A stretch of DNA of 48,817 bases, from the IMG/VR virus record IMGVR_UViG_3300040811_001562, positions 1 to 48,817 of that record; one strand, written 5' to 3'. Positions within the stretch are counted from its first letter, which is position 1. Every line of letters starts with the position of its first letter. Positions 26,521 through 34,006 of this stretch are shown here, piece after piece. The stretch is from a virus. The position numbers and the translations under genes were made by a program. The notes under the pieces were generated by a model. It searched no databases and had not been told where the DNA came from. It saw only the letters and a program-made list of their open reading frames with translations.

Positions 26521-26705
26521 TGCTTTGGAAAGACTTACTATTAATTAAATTTAAAGACGGATTTAGAATTACATCGGCAAAAGATCCAGATGATAAATTT
26601 TTTGTTCTTGATGATGTTGAGTTGCAGATTGGCGATTTATACCAAGTTGGGCCTAACGGTTATTTTGAAAAAATTGGAAGTGTTGCAGAGGATACTACGA
26701 CATGA
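26520..26705 (+). CDS. small beta-rich hypothetical protein
   Basis: 61 residues, related in pattern to the next gene: both end with GDLYQV..NGYFEKI or GDLFRVNEKGWLCHI. TAATG overlap with the gene before. No motif, signal or membrane segment. It alternates with the holin-like paralogues, which suggests that a two-gene unit was duplicated. Confidence 0.6.
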   Translation: MLWKDLLLIKFKDGFRITSAKDPDDKFFVLDDVELQIGDLYQVGPNGYFEKIGSVAEDTTT

Positions 26706-26902
26706 TTTGGTTGGAATATGTCATCGAGCAAGCTGGAAGGAACTTTAAAGTTCGTGGTGAATGGGAAGGTGAACTTATGGGAATAGATGCAGACGGAAGT
26801 GAGAAAGAACACTTTCTGTATAAGCCTGGAGACCTTTTTCGTGTGAACGAAAAGGGTTGGCTATGTCATATCTCTGGCGATGATGGTGTAAATAGAGAGT
26901 AA
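26702..26902 (+). CDS. small beta-rich hypothetical protein, paralogue
   Basis: 66 residues, overlapping the previous gene by 4 bases (ATGA). Shares the GDL[YF]xVxxxG[YW] ending with it, so the pair is probably a tandem duplication. Function unknown. Confidence 0.6.
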   Translation: MIWLEYVIEQAGRNFKVRGEWEGELMGIDADGSEKEHFLYKPGDLFRVNEKGWLCHISGDDGVNRE

Positions 26903-26903
26903 A

Positions 26904-27197
26904 ATGGAACTAGAATTAGGAACATTAATAGGACAATATGGGTTTCCTATCATAGCTGCATTTGGGCTAGGATATTTCATATACTATATATGGCATTGGG
27001 TAACAGAAGAGGTAGATCCTGTTATCGAAGAATCGCATATGACTCTGATAGCACTAATCGATAGGGTTAGAATGTTAGACAATGATTTGATTAGATTGAA
27101 TACAAAGTTAAATATGATTTTACAACAAAAGGGAGTTGTTGTCCCATCTGACGAAGAAGTAGAAGAAGTTATAAAAAAACGAAAAGAAAATTCCTAG
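26904..27197 (+). CDS. small membrane protein, paralogue of 26233
   Basis: 97 residues with an N-terminal membrane helix (about 12-34) and a cytoplasmic amphipathic segment with RVRMLDNDLIRLNTKLN, matching the 26233 protein. The tail is charged (DEEVEEVIKKRKE). It lies 10 bases ahead of csgF. A pore, scaffold or anchor beside the secretion genes is possible. Confidence 0.65.
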   Translation: MELELGTLIGQYGFPIIAAFGLGYFIYYIWHWVTEEVDPVIEESHMTLIALIDRVRMLDNDLIRLNTKLNMILQQKGVVVPSDEEVEEVIKKRKENS

Positions 27198-27207
27198 AGG
27201 AAAACTT

Positions 27208-27669
27208 ATGAAAAAAATACTGACAGTTATAGGTTTAATATTTGTGAGCAGTAATCTATATGCTTCTGAACTGACATGGGGGTTTAAGAATCCAGCGTTT
27301 CACTATGGAAATGGTTATTCTACTCATGTTTTGAGTGTTGAACAACTACAACATAATAGAAAAGAGGATTTGAGAAAAGAGGCAGAGGCAGAGGCTGCAA
27401 GAATTCAGAGAGAACTTGAAAATACAACTCTGGCAAAGTTTCTAAGAAATATCGAATCTAGAATTTACGCAACACTATCTAAACAGATGGTAGACGCAAT
27501 GTTTGCTGATTGTGGGGATGCTTGTTCGAATACTGGAACAGCAACCATTGAAGGTTCTACTATAACTTGGGTAAAAGATACAGTTGCTGGTACTATAACA
27601 CTAACTGTCATAGAAGAGGATGGAAGTGTCACTGAAATTACAATTCCAACAGGGGAGTTTGGTTTTTGA
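27208..27669 (+). CDS. csgF: curli assembly factor CsgF
   Basis: 153 residues. A Sec signal peptide (LTVIGLIFVSSNLYAS) is followed directly by ELTWGFKNPAFHYGNGYS, the CsgF N-terminal pattern (mature E. coli CsgF begins TMTFQFRNPNFGG), and VEQLQHN matches the next helix. In curli systems this N-terminal peptide plugs the CsgG pore and the rest links it to the nucleator. AGAGG precedes the ATG (AGAGGAAAACTTATG). The csgF-csgG order is as in the E. coli csgDEFG operon. The stop overlaps the csgG start (TTGA). Confidence 0.9.
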   Translation: MKKILTVIGLIFVSSNLYASELTWGFKNPAFHYGNGYSTHVLSVEQLQHNRKEDLRKEAEAEAARIQRELENTTLAKFLRNIESRIYATLSKQMVDAMFADCGDACSNTGTATIEGSTITWVKDTVAGTITLTVIEEDGSVTEITIPTGEFGF

Positions 27670-28484
27670 TAAAATTAGTACCATTAATAATTTCTCTTTT
27701 ATTTTTATCTGGATGTGCAACCCAAAAAAGTCTTGAAACTTTGTGGGATGTTAATACTTCTCCAGAACTGCAGGAGAGTCCTATTAAGGAACGTCTTGCG
27801 GCGGTTCCCCCAATTGATGGGCCAAAAATTACGATTGCTGTTTATCAGTTTTTAGATAAGACTGGACAAAGAAAATCTGCATCTAATATTGCAAGTTTAA
27901 GTTCTGCAGTAACTCAAGGATCAGAGGTTTGGGTTATAAAGGCACTTCAAGATGTAGGTAATGGTACATGGTTTGAAGTTGTAGAACGTGTTGGTATGGA
28001 CAATTTAATAAAAGAAAGACAATTGATTAGACAAACAAGAGATGTCTATGACAAAGATCGGCCAGGAGGCCCAGAACCACTAAGTCCTATGATTTTTGCA
28101 GGACTTATCCTTGAGGGGGGAGTGGTTGGTTATGATTCAAATACGGCGACAGGCGGTGTCGGCGCTAGATACTTGGGAGTTGGAGCACAAACAGAATATA
28201 GAATAGATACTGTTACTGTGGTTATGCGACTAGTAAGTGTTAGTACAGGTAAGGTGTTGATGAGTATCGCAACGGATAAAACCATTGCAAGTTATCGAAG
28301 TGGGGCAGATATATTTAAATTTTTAGATCTTGGTACAAAACTCGTAGAAACTGAAACCGGCTTTTCATCGAATGAACCTGTTAATTATGCTGTCAGAGCA
28401 GCAATAGAACAGGGCGTGATCGAGTTAGTTTATGGTGGAGTAAGAAAACAACTCTGGAAAATGGAATTAAATCAAGAGGACTAA
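27666..28484 (+). CDS. csgG: curli secretion pore CsgG
   Basis: 272 residues, as for CsgG (277 in E. coli). Lipobox LFLSGC with C17. Then VYQFLDKTGQ, VVERVGMDNLIKERQLIR, ILEGGVVGYDSNTATGGVGA, YLGVGAQTEYRIDTV, LVSVSTGKVLMSI and TGFSSNEPVNYAVRAAIE follow the family from end to end, including the strands that build the 36-strand barrel. The protein forms a nonameric outer-membrane channel for unfolded curlins. TTG start at 27666 in a TTGA overlap with csgF, with GGGGAG about 10 bases upstream; no other start is near. No csgE (cap) homologue is visible in the window. Confidence 0.95.
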   Translation: MIKLVPLIISLLFLSGCATQKSLETLWDVNTSPELQESPIKERLAAVPPIDGPKITIAVYQFLDKTGQRKSASNIASLSSAVTQGSEVWVIKALQDVGNGTWFEVVERVGMDNLIKERQLIRQTRDVYDKDRPGGPEPLSPMIFAGLILEGGVVGYDSNTATGGVGARYLGVGAQTEYRIDTVTVVMRLVSVSTGKVLMSIATDKTIASYRSGADIFKFLDLGTKLVETETGFSSNEPVNYAVRAAIEQGVIELVYGGVRKQLWKMELNQED

Positions 28485-28485
28485 T

Positions 28486-29220
28486 ATGTTTAAAAAAATA
28501 CTAATAATTTTTGCACTTCTGTACACTATTCCAGTATACGCTAATGAAATCTACATTACACAATCTGGCGATGATCTGGACTTAGATATTGTACAAGATG
28601 GACAAGACAATAAAATTGGTGATTCGACTACTGATATGATACTGCAAGGCGATACAATGACATTTGATATTACCCAAACGGGCAATTTCAATGAAATTGA
28701 CGCTGTAATTAAAGGTAATACTTATACAGGAACATGGGTATTTACTGGAGATACAAATACAGTGGACTTGACTTGTGATACTACTTCGGGTGTAAACTGT
28801 GAAACTGTTACTTTAGATATTACGACAACTGGGGATAATAACCAATTTCAGATGTATATCGGCGAGAACAATGACGCAGAAAATTTAGTTGCAGATTTCA
28901 CAATTACTGGTGACGGTAATGTAATCGATTTAGTACAGGACGGAACAGATGCAGATATCACTGTTACAGTTGATTCTTCTTCAAGTCTTGCATCTGGTAC
29001 AATCACACATGCAACTACAGGACTTTCTACAAGTGCGCCAGGAAACTACATTGATATAGATCAAACTGGAAATGGGGATATTAACGGACACAGTATTACA
29101 TTAGACATTACTGGTGGTGGTGGAAATTTTAAAATTTCCCAATCAGGAATTTATGATAACTTAATTGACGCCACTTTTTCTGGTGATAACGCAGACGTTA
29201 ATATAACACAACGAGACTGA
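28486..29220 (+). CDS. curlin-repeat protein, candidate fibre subunit 1
   Basis: 244 residues. Signal peptide (KILIIFALLYTIPVYA), then NEIYITQSGDDLDLDIVQ, the same opening as the second curlin at 30277. About eight repeats of 20-25 residues follow the curlin plan (x-I-x-Q-x-G-x-x-N-x-[IV]-x), for example DITQTGNFNEIDAV, FTITGDGNVIDLVQDG, DIDQTGNGDINGHS and KISQSGIYDNLIDA. The Gln and Asn ladder is looser than in E. coli CsgA and it is richer in Asp and Thr. It may be a CsgA- or CsgB-like subunit; repeats alone do not say which. One base after csgG. Confidence 0.85.
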   Translation: MFKKILIIFALLYTIPVYANEIYITQSGDDLDLDIVQDGQDNKIGDSTTDMILQGDTMTFDITQTGNFNEIDAVIKGNTYTGTWVFTGDTNTVDLTCDTTSGVNCETVTLDITTTGDNNQFQMYIGENNDAENLVADFTITGDGNVIDLVQDGTDADITVTVDSSSSLASGTITHATTGLSTSAPGNYIDIDQTGNGDINGHSITLDITGGGGNFKISQSGIYDNLIDATFSGDNADVNITQRD

Positions 29221-30344
29221 TGTTTAGGTACATCTTCTTATTACTCTTAGTGTTATGTTTTCCACATAACCTATATGGTGCTGCAGGGACTATAACTGAC
29301 CTGAGTGGAAGTGGAGTATTGGAAAGAGATACTGATGTTATTATTGGTGATTACGGCATAGGCGTTGAGTCTATGGATGTCGCAGTTACTGAAAGTGGTA
29401 AGATGCGAATAGATTTCATTGATAATACTAGAGTAGATTTGACAGAACATACCAGACTATTAATAGATGAATTTGTTTATGACCCCAATAGTGGAACTGG
29501 TTCTCTTGGATTGAGGGCTACATTAGGCACTATTCGTTACGCAAGTGGTAAAATCGCCACAAACAGTAGACAAAGAGTTAACATCAGAACTCCAAGTGCA
29601 AAGATTAGTGTAAGGGGTACTGATTTTATTATGGTTGTTGATGAAATTGGCGGCAGTATGATTACATTACTGCCAAGTTGTGATATAGATGGTTATTGTG
29701 TCACTGGTGAAATTTTGGTTGAAACTGATACAGGGTTTGTTATAATGACTCAGGCCTTTCAATCTACTATCGTAAAAAGTATGTGGTCGAAACCATTACC
29801 GCCAATTACACTAGATATATCTGAAGGCGATATTAATAATTTATTAATGTTAAGAAAAAAGTCACCTTATGAGGAAGAAGAAAAAGAAATTATGAGGAAG
29901 GCCAGAAAAATGTTTGATTTTCTGGATATAGATTTTCTTGAATTTGATGATTTAGATCAAGATGCATTAACTGATGATATTAAAAATATATGGGTAACTG
30001 AATTGCACGATTCTAATTATTATCTACAAGAACTATTACACGATATGTTAGATCAGTTAAATTTGGCACTTGCAGAAATATTTAGAGATGAATTAGATAA
30101 ACAGAACGAAGAATTTTTTGCACAGAGAGTTTATGGGTATGATGAAACGACAAGAATCACCATAGAAGATCTTAATCCTATGTGGAGAATTATAAGAGAA
30201 GATTCTGGTGTTACTCAAAGACTAGATTTGAAACTGCATCAAGAAAACGGATACACAATAAACATGGAGCAAGGAGATGAAGCAGTATACGATTACCGCC
30301 TTGGTGTTGGTACTAACACTATCGATATCATCCAAAGCCAGTAG
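29220..30344 (+). CDS. secreted FecR-domain protein with curlin-like tail
   Basis: 374 residues with a signal peptide ending near LYGA. The FecR domain (about 25-175) carries TRVDLTEHTRLLIDEFVYD, GTIRYASGK and VNIRTPSAKISVRGTDF. The middle is helical and acidic (about 210-320). The last 40 residues (YTINMEQGDE... NTIDIIQSQ) resemble a curlin repeat, which could dock it onto the fibre. The ATG overlaps the end of the first curlin gene (TGATG). Its 3' end overlaps the second curlin gene by 68 bases. FecR-domain proteins next to CHASE2 cyclases are a known pairing in bacteria. Confidence 0.85.
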   Translation: MFRYIFLLLLVLCFPHNLYGAAGTITDLSGSGVLERDTDVIIGDYGIGVESMDVAVTESGKMRIDFIDNTRVDLTEHTRLLIDEFVYDPNSGTGSLGLRATLGTIRYASGKIATNSRQRVNIRTPSAKISVRGTDFIMVVDEIGGSMITLLPSCDIDGYCVTGEILVETDTGFVIMTQAFQSTIVKSMWSKPLPPITLDISEGDINNLLMLRKKSPYEEEEKEIMRKARKMFDFLDIDFLEFDDLDQDALTDDIKNIWVTELHDSNYYLQELLHDMLDQLNLALAEIFRDELDKQNEEFFAQRVYGYDETTRITIEDLNPMWRIIREDSGVTQRLDLKLHQENGYTINMEQGDEAVYDYRLGVGTNTIDIIQSQ

Positions 30345-30960
30345 TAATGAAATTTACATTACTCAAAGTGGAGACAATCTTACTTTGGATATTCAACAGC
30401 GCAGTGAAAACAATTATATCAATCTAAGTTCTACAGGGCCAAATAATGACATTACTATACGGCAAGGTATCCACGATGATAACACATATGATGGTGACGA
30501 AACTGGTGGGCATGAGGCATATTGGACTGTAACGGGCGATGGAAATACAGTTGCAAGTTATCAAACAGATACCAATAGAGGTGGTGGCGGTGGTGCAGCA
30601 CACCACTTAGCAAATATAGTAAATGGTGATAGTAATACAGTAGAACATATACAAATGGGTAAGGCTGGACATGATGGTTTTGTAGAGATACAGGGCGACA
30701 GCAACACAGTAGATCTGTATCAAAGAGGTAATGATGGGCAAAAATGGGCAGACATCGTGCTAACAGGTGATGGTCACACAGTAGATGTTGAACAACGAGG
30801 CAGTCAAAGTGCAACAGCGGCAATAGATTTAACTAATTCTGGGGGCGCATATACCTTAAACTTGACTCAAAATGTAACTTCATCTCCAGGCTCTTATAGT
30901 GTTACAGGATATTGTACAAATTCGGCGGGATGCTCGGTAACTATAAACGGAAACAATTGA
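30277..30960 (+). CDS. curlin-repeat protein, candidate fibre subunit 2
   Basis: 227 residues. Signal peptide (ITALVLVLTLSISSKAS), then NEIYITQSGDNLTLDIQQ. Regular repeats: WTVTGDGNTVASYQ, NIVNGDSNTVEHIQMG, VEIQGDSNTVDLYQRG, IVLTGDGHTVDVEQRG, LTNSGGAYTLNLTQ. The G[DS]xNTVxxxQ core matches curlin repeats more closely than the first subunit does. GGAG at 30266-30269 supports the start even though it lies inside the FecR gene. Two Cys near the C-terminus (YCTNSAGCSV). Probably the main fibre-forming subunit, by inference. Confidence 0.88.
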   Translation: MKQYTITALVLVLTLSISSKASSNEIYITQSGDNLTLDIQQRSENNYINLSSTGPNNDITIRQGIHDDNTYDGDETGGHEAYWTVTGDGNTVASYQTDTNRGGGGGAAHHLANIVNGDSNTVEHIQMGKAGHDGFVEIQGDSNTVDLYQRGNDGQKWADIVLTGDGHTVDVEQRGSQSATAAIDLTNSGGAYTLNLTQNVTSSPGSYSVTGYCTNSAGCSVTINGNN

Positions 30961-30972
30961 GGTTGTTTTTTT

Positions 30973-30980
30973 TATAAATA
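30973..30980 (+). promoter_or_regulatory. late promoter box
   Basis: TATAAATA right after the second curlin gene, ahead of the small membrane protein at 31032. Confidence 0.65.
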
Positions 30981-31031
30981 TGTTTCGTGATTATATCAAT
31001 CACATGTATCATTTCATACTTGGAGGCTATA

Positions 31032-31202
31032 ATGACTACAGCAGTTGCGTTCGAGCGGGCTGCGAAGATCATTGATACAAAGTTTGAAGAAGTGAAACAG
31101 AATGAACAAGTGTGTAAATTCTGCGAATTACTACAAATGATGAGTTTAATGACTTTGCCTTTCGCTATTCCTTACTTCATAATTTATTGGAGTTACAACT
31201 AA
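31032..31202 (+). CDS. 56-residue membrane-anchored protein
   Basis: The ATG at 31032 has GGAGG 6 bases upstream and is preferred to an in-frame ATG at 30987. Charged helix (FERAAKIIDTKFEEVKQNEQ), a CxxC pair (CKFCELL) and a C-terminal membrane helix (LMTLPFAIPYFIIYWSY). It is flanked by a late box and a terminator, so it forms its own small transcription unit. Tail-anchored protein of unknown role. Confidence 0.65.
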   Translation: MTTAVAFERAAKIIDTKFEEVKQNEQVCKFCELLQMMSLMTLPFAIPYFIIYWSYN

Positions 31203-31209
31203 AAACAAG

Positions 31210-31230
31210 ACCCGCTTAATGCGGGTTTTT
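31210..31230 (+). terminator. rho-independent terminator
   Basis: Stem ACCCGC (31210-31215) / GCGGGT (31221-31226) with loop TTAAT and a T run to 31230. Confidence 0.88.
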
Positions 31231-31233
31231 GTT

Positions 31234-31241
31234 TATAAATA
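31234..31241 (+). promoter_or_regulatory. late promoter box
   Basis: TATAAATA just after the terminator and 20 bases before the 34-residue gene that leads into the CHASE2 cyclase. Confidence 0.7.
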
Positions 31242-31260
31242 GTCATGAAATGAGGTACTA

Positions 31261-31365
31261 ATGGAGACCTTAGCGGGATATTTATTTTTCGTAACTTTAA
31301 TAATTGTAAACACATCATTGCATGTGTTTATTTGGAAGTCATTGGATGGAGAATTGCCAGAATGA
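31261..31365 (+). CDS. 34-residue membrane peptide upstream of the cyclase
   Basis: METLAGYLFFVTLIIV... with one hydrophobic helix over residues 4-24. Its stop overlaps the ATG of the cyclase (ATGA), which suggests translational coupling. No strong ribosome site is visible (weak GAGG at 31251-31255 in ATGAGGTACTAATGG). Confidence 0.5.
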   Translation: METLAGYLFFVTLIIVNTSLHVFIWKSLDGELPE

Positions 31366-33404
31366 AAAAACTCTTACTGTCTCCCATATGGAGTATTATT
31401 ATACTTCTTTTATGTACTTACGGATACTATACAAATCCAAATTTATTAGAAAGTTTAAGACTTAGATACTTCGATAGTCTTATAGTCAATCAACCAATCC
31501 AAGAAAATAATATCTACACAGTCAATATTGATGATGCAACTATCAATCAATATGGACAATGGCCATTTCCAAGAAACATATATGCAGATATAATTAAAGA
31601 CCTGTACGACAGAGGTGCAGGATTAGTTGTGTTTAATGTACTCATGAGTGAAAATGATAGATTTGAACAGGACGAAGTTCTGTCAAGAACAATGATGGAA
31701 AATCCAGTCATTCTGAGTATTATAGGATCTGAGGAGAATAAAAATGAACCGATCAACCCTGGCGCTGGAATTATTAATTCTGAGTTTATGCATCTCATTC
31801 CAAGTGTATCTGGCATCACATCTAATATTGAATTACTTGAAACTTATGCACTTGGTTCAGGGATAGTTGATACTTATCCAGAAATTGATGGTGTTACACG
31901 AAGAGCTCCACTAGTTTTTGAGTCTGGTGGTGTCTTATATCCTAGTTTGACGATGGAAGTATTGAGAGTACTTGCCGGCGACAAATCCTTCCAAATTAAG
32001 TTATCACCATTAGGGGTAGATAAACTTAGAATACCACAATATGGGCCTATCCAAACAAATGAATTGGGAGAAGTTTGGATTGATTGGTCGCAGGGATATA
32101 GAAGTGCGAGTGTTGTAGATTTGCCAGATAATTTTGATGGTGCGGTTGTATTTGTTGGAGTTAGTGCATCTGGAGTCACACAACCAATTTCTACTGCGAA
32201 AGGTGGAGTGTGGCCACACGAAATACAGGCAGCGATGTTAGGAACTGTTTTCAATGAGTCCAATATAGTAAGACATCCAGACGCAAAGGCGTGGGGTGAA
32301 ATTACTGCATTAGTGGCCGCAGGACTTCTTATTATATTATTATCAAAGTGGACATATATTGGTTTAGGGTTTTATGCTGTATCTGTAGTGGGGTTTGTTG
32401 GTGGGTCGATATATGCATTTAGAACAGAGAATCTACTTATCGATGGTGCTACTATTTCTGCAATTTTATTATTAGTTGGACTTAGTAGATATGTTGTAAA
32501 GTTTTTGGATGAGTTCTTACAGAAACAGGCTATCAAGAAACAATTTGAAGGTTATGCATCACCGGCAGTGGTTAAAATTTTACAAGAAAATCCAGACCTT
32601 GTAAAGAAAGGTACAAAAAGAGAGATTAGTATTTGTTTTTCTGATTTGAGAGGATTCACTCCATTAGGAGAATCTTTTGGTGATGATGTGCAGGGACTGA
32701 CGGAAATAATGAACGGATACATGGATGCTATTACAGAACCAGTCTTAAAAAATAACGGAATGATAATTAAGTATATTGGTGATGCATCTATGCATATTCA
32801 TAACGCACCAGTTGATGATGAATCACATGCACATACATCTGTAAGAACAGGATTAGAAATGTTGAAGGCGGTTGAGAAATTTAATGATAGACTTGTTGCA
32901 GATGGAAGACCACCAGTTGGTATGGGTGCTGGTATTAATACTGGTGTTGGTTATATTGGAGAGATGGGTTCGACTAAAAGATATAGTTATGATGTTCTTG
33001 GTGATTCGGTTTCTACTACTGCACGATTAGAGGGACAGTGTAAGGCATATGGTGTACTGTTGATCATCGGCCCAGAAACATATAGAAGAACTAAAGAAGA
33101 TTTCTTTTATTTAAAATTGGACGACCTTGCGGTAAAAGGAAAAAGTATTGGTTTGCCGATCTACACAGTTTTAGATGGTGAACATGCCGATTGGTCAAAG
33201 TATAAATTAGTACATAGAAATATGTTAAAGTTTTATAGAAAAAAACAGTTCGACAAGGCCATAGAACTGTGCAAGTTATTGAAAGGACAATTTGATGGCA
33301 AAATGGATGGATATTACGATATGTGGATGGAACGTTGTGATTTCATGTCAACGCAAGATCTCCCAGAAGATTGGGACGGAATTTTTAGAGCAACAACGAA
33401 GTGA
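31362..33404 (+). CDS. CHASE2-domain class III adenylate/guanylate cyclase
   Basis: 680 residues from ATG 31362 (ATGA overlap with the small peptide). One N-terminal membrane helix (8-22), an extracytoplasmic CHASE2 sensor (about 30-305, with DDATINQYGQWPFPR), three membrane helices (about 312-378), then a cyclase domain (about 420-600). Seen in the active site: FSDLRGF (D428), IIKYIGDASM (K470, D474), LGDSVSTTARLEG (D548, R555). The usual transition-state Asn is Ser551. Product, probably cAMP, is not certain. With the FecR protein it could form an envelope-sensing pair. A C-terminal helical extension (about 605-680) is TPR-like in appearance. Confidence 0.9.
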   Translation: MKKLLLSPIWSIIILLLCTYGYYTNPNLLESLRLRYFDSLIVNQPIQENNIYTVNIDDATINQYGQWPFPRNIYADIIKDLYDRGAGLVVFNVLMSENDRFEQDEVLSRTMMENPVILSIIGSEENKNEPINPGAGIINSEFMHLIPSVSGITSNIELLETYALGSGIVDTYPEIDGVTRRAPLVFESGGVLYPSLTMEVLRVLAGDKSFQIKLSPLGVDKLRIPQYGPIQTNELGEVWIDWSQGYRSASVVDLPDNFDGAVVFVGVSASGVTQPISTAKGGVWPHEIQAAMLGTVFNESNIVRHPDAKAWGEITALVAAGLLIILLSKWTYIGLGFYAVSVVGFVGGSIYAFRTENLLIDGATISAILLLVGLSRYVVKFLDEFLQKQAIKKQFEGYASPAVVKILQENPDLVKKGTKREISICFSDLRGFTPLGESFGDDVQGLTEIMNGYMDAITEPVLKNNGMIIKYIGDASMHIHNAPVDDESHAHTSVRTGLEMLKAVEKFNDRLVADGRPPVGMGAGINTGVGYIGEMGSTKRYSYDVLGDSVSTTARLEGQCKAYGVLLIIGPETYRRTKEDFFYLKLDDLAVKGKSIGLPIYTVLDGEHADWSKYKLVHRNMLKFYRKKQFDKAIELCKLLKGQFDGKMDGYYDMWMERCDFMSTQDLPEDWDGIFRATTK

Positions 33405-33603
33405 ACCAGCCTATGGACTTCAAGAAAGAACAGAAGATATTAAACGAAAAGTTGCAGAACTTAGAAAAGGACTCACCGAAACAGACTATATTCATTCCTT
33501 ACGGCGGCAGCAATCTATTGAAGTGGAAAAGAGCAACGAAAAAAAGGACACCAGTAGTGAAATGGACTCGTTGCGAGAAAAACTAAGAAAGAAGAATAAA
33601 TGA
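33295..33603 (+). CDS. small coiled-coil protein, start uncertain
   Basis: About 100 residues if it starts at ATG 33295; the first third lies within the cyclase gene. After 33400 the frame has A/T-rich third positions typical of this genome and reads as a charged helix (RTEDIKRKVAELRKGL), and its stop overlaps the next ATG (ATGA). A competing frame, 33401-33586 from GTG, has GC-rich third positions and is less likely. Function unknown. Confidence 0.5.
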   Translation: MAKWMDITICGWNVVISCQRKISQKIGTEFLEQQRSEPAYGLQERTEDIKRKVAELRKGLTETDYIHSLRRQQSIEVEKSNEKKDTSSEMDSLREKLRKKNK

Positions 33604-33935
33604 CGAAAGTATTATCAATTACAGAAAGTGCAAAGACCCACTTACTAAATATCCTAATCAAAAACGATGAAACACATATAATGTTTGGAATGCAAGGTGG
33701 TGGATGTGCTGGATTTGAGTACTTTTGGAAACTTGGTAGTGAAGAACCCATAAAAGACTTAGATGAAATTATAGAATTATCAGATGGTAAAGTCTTTGTA
33801 GTAGATAGTCATAGTTTAATGTATATATTAGGTAGTACTATTGACTATCAAGAAAGTCTAGCAGGCAGTATGTTAGTAGTAGATAATCCACAAGCAAAGA
33901 GTTCTTGTGGATGTGGTGTTAGTGTAAATATTTAA
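33600..33935 (+). CDS. A-type Fe-S cluster carrier (IscA/ErpA-like)
   Basis: 111 residues, standard A-type carrier length. The three conserved Cys are in GGGCAGF (C36) and SSCGCG (C103, C105). These proteins take up [4Fe-4S] or [2Fe-2S] clusters and deliver them to apo-enzymes. Marine myoviruses often carry one. It is the last gene of the run that includes the cyclase and is followed by a terminator. It may support host or phage Fe-S enzymes during infection. Confidence 0.92.
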   Translation: MTKVLSITESAKTHLLNILIKNDETHIMFGMQGGGCAGFEYFWKLGSEEPIKDLDEIIELSDGKVFVVDSHSLMYILGSTIDYQESLAGSMLVVDNPQAKSSCGCGVSVNI

Positions 33936-33956
33936 CATTTTTTTAAAAAAAATTAT

Positions 33957-33985
33957 AAGTCCCTGTTTTTCAAGGACTTTTTTTT
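33957..33985 (+). terminator. rho-independent terminator
   Basis: Stem AAGTCC (33957-33962) / GGACTT (33974-33979) with a T run to 33985. It forms the first half of a terminator-promoter cassette repeated in diverged form at 34850-34932. Confidence 0.8.
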
Positions 33986-34006
33986 GATCTTTTTTCTTCA
34001 AAAAGC

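Noticed and set aside
26233-27197. Firm assignment of the small membrane proteins as holins
   Set aside because: One helix and a charged tail also fit anchors or secretion accessories; no recognised holin family pattern, so only holin-like layout is stated.
30424-30823. Minus-strand frames opposite the second curlin gene
   Set aside because: His/Leu/Tyr-rich shadow products of the regular curlin repeats; no ribosome site.
33401-33586. GTG-started 61-residue frame after the cyclase
   Set aside because: It has GC-rich third positions and no ribosome site, whereas the overlapping frame ending at 33603 fits the genome's A/T-rich third positions and couples to the Fe-S carrier start.
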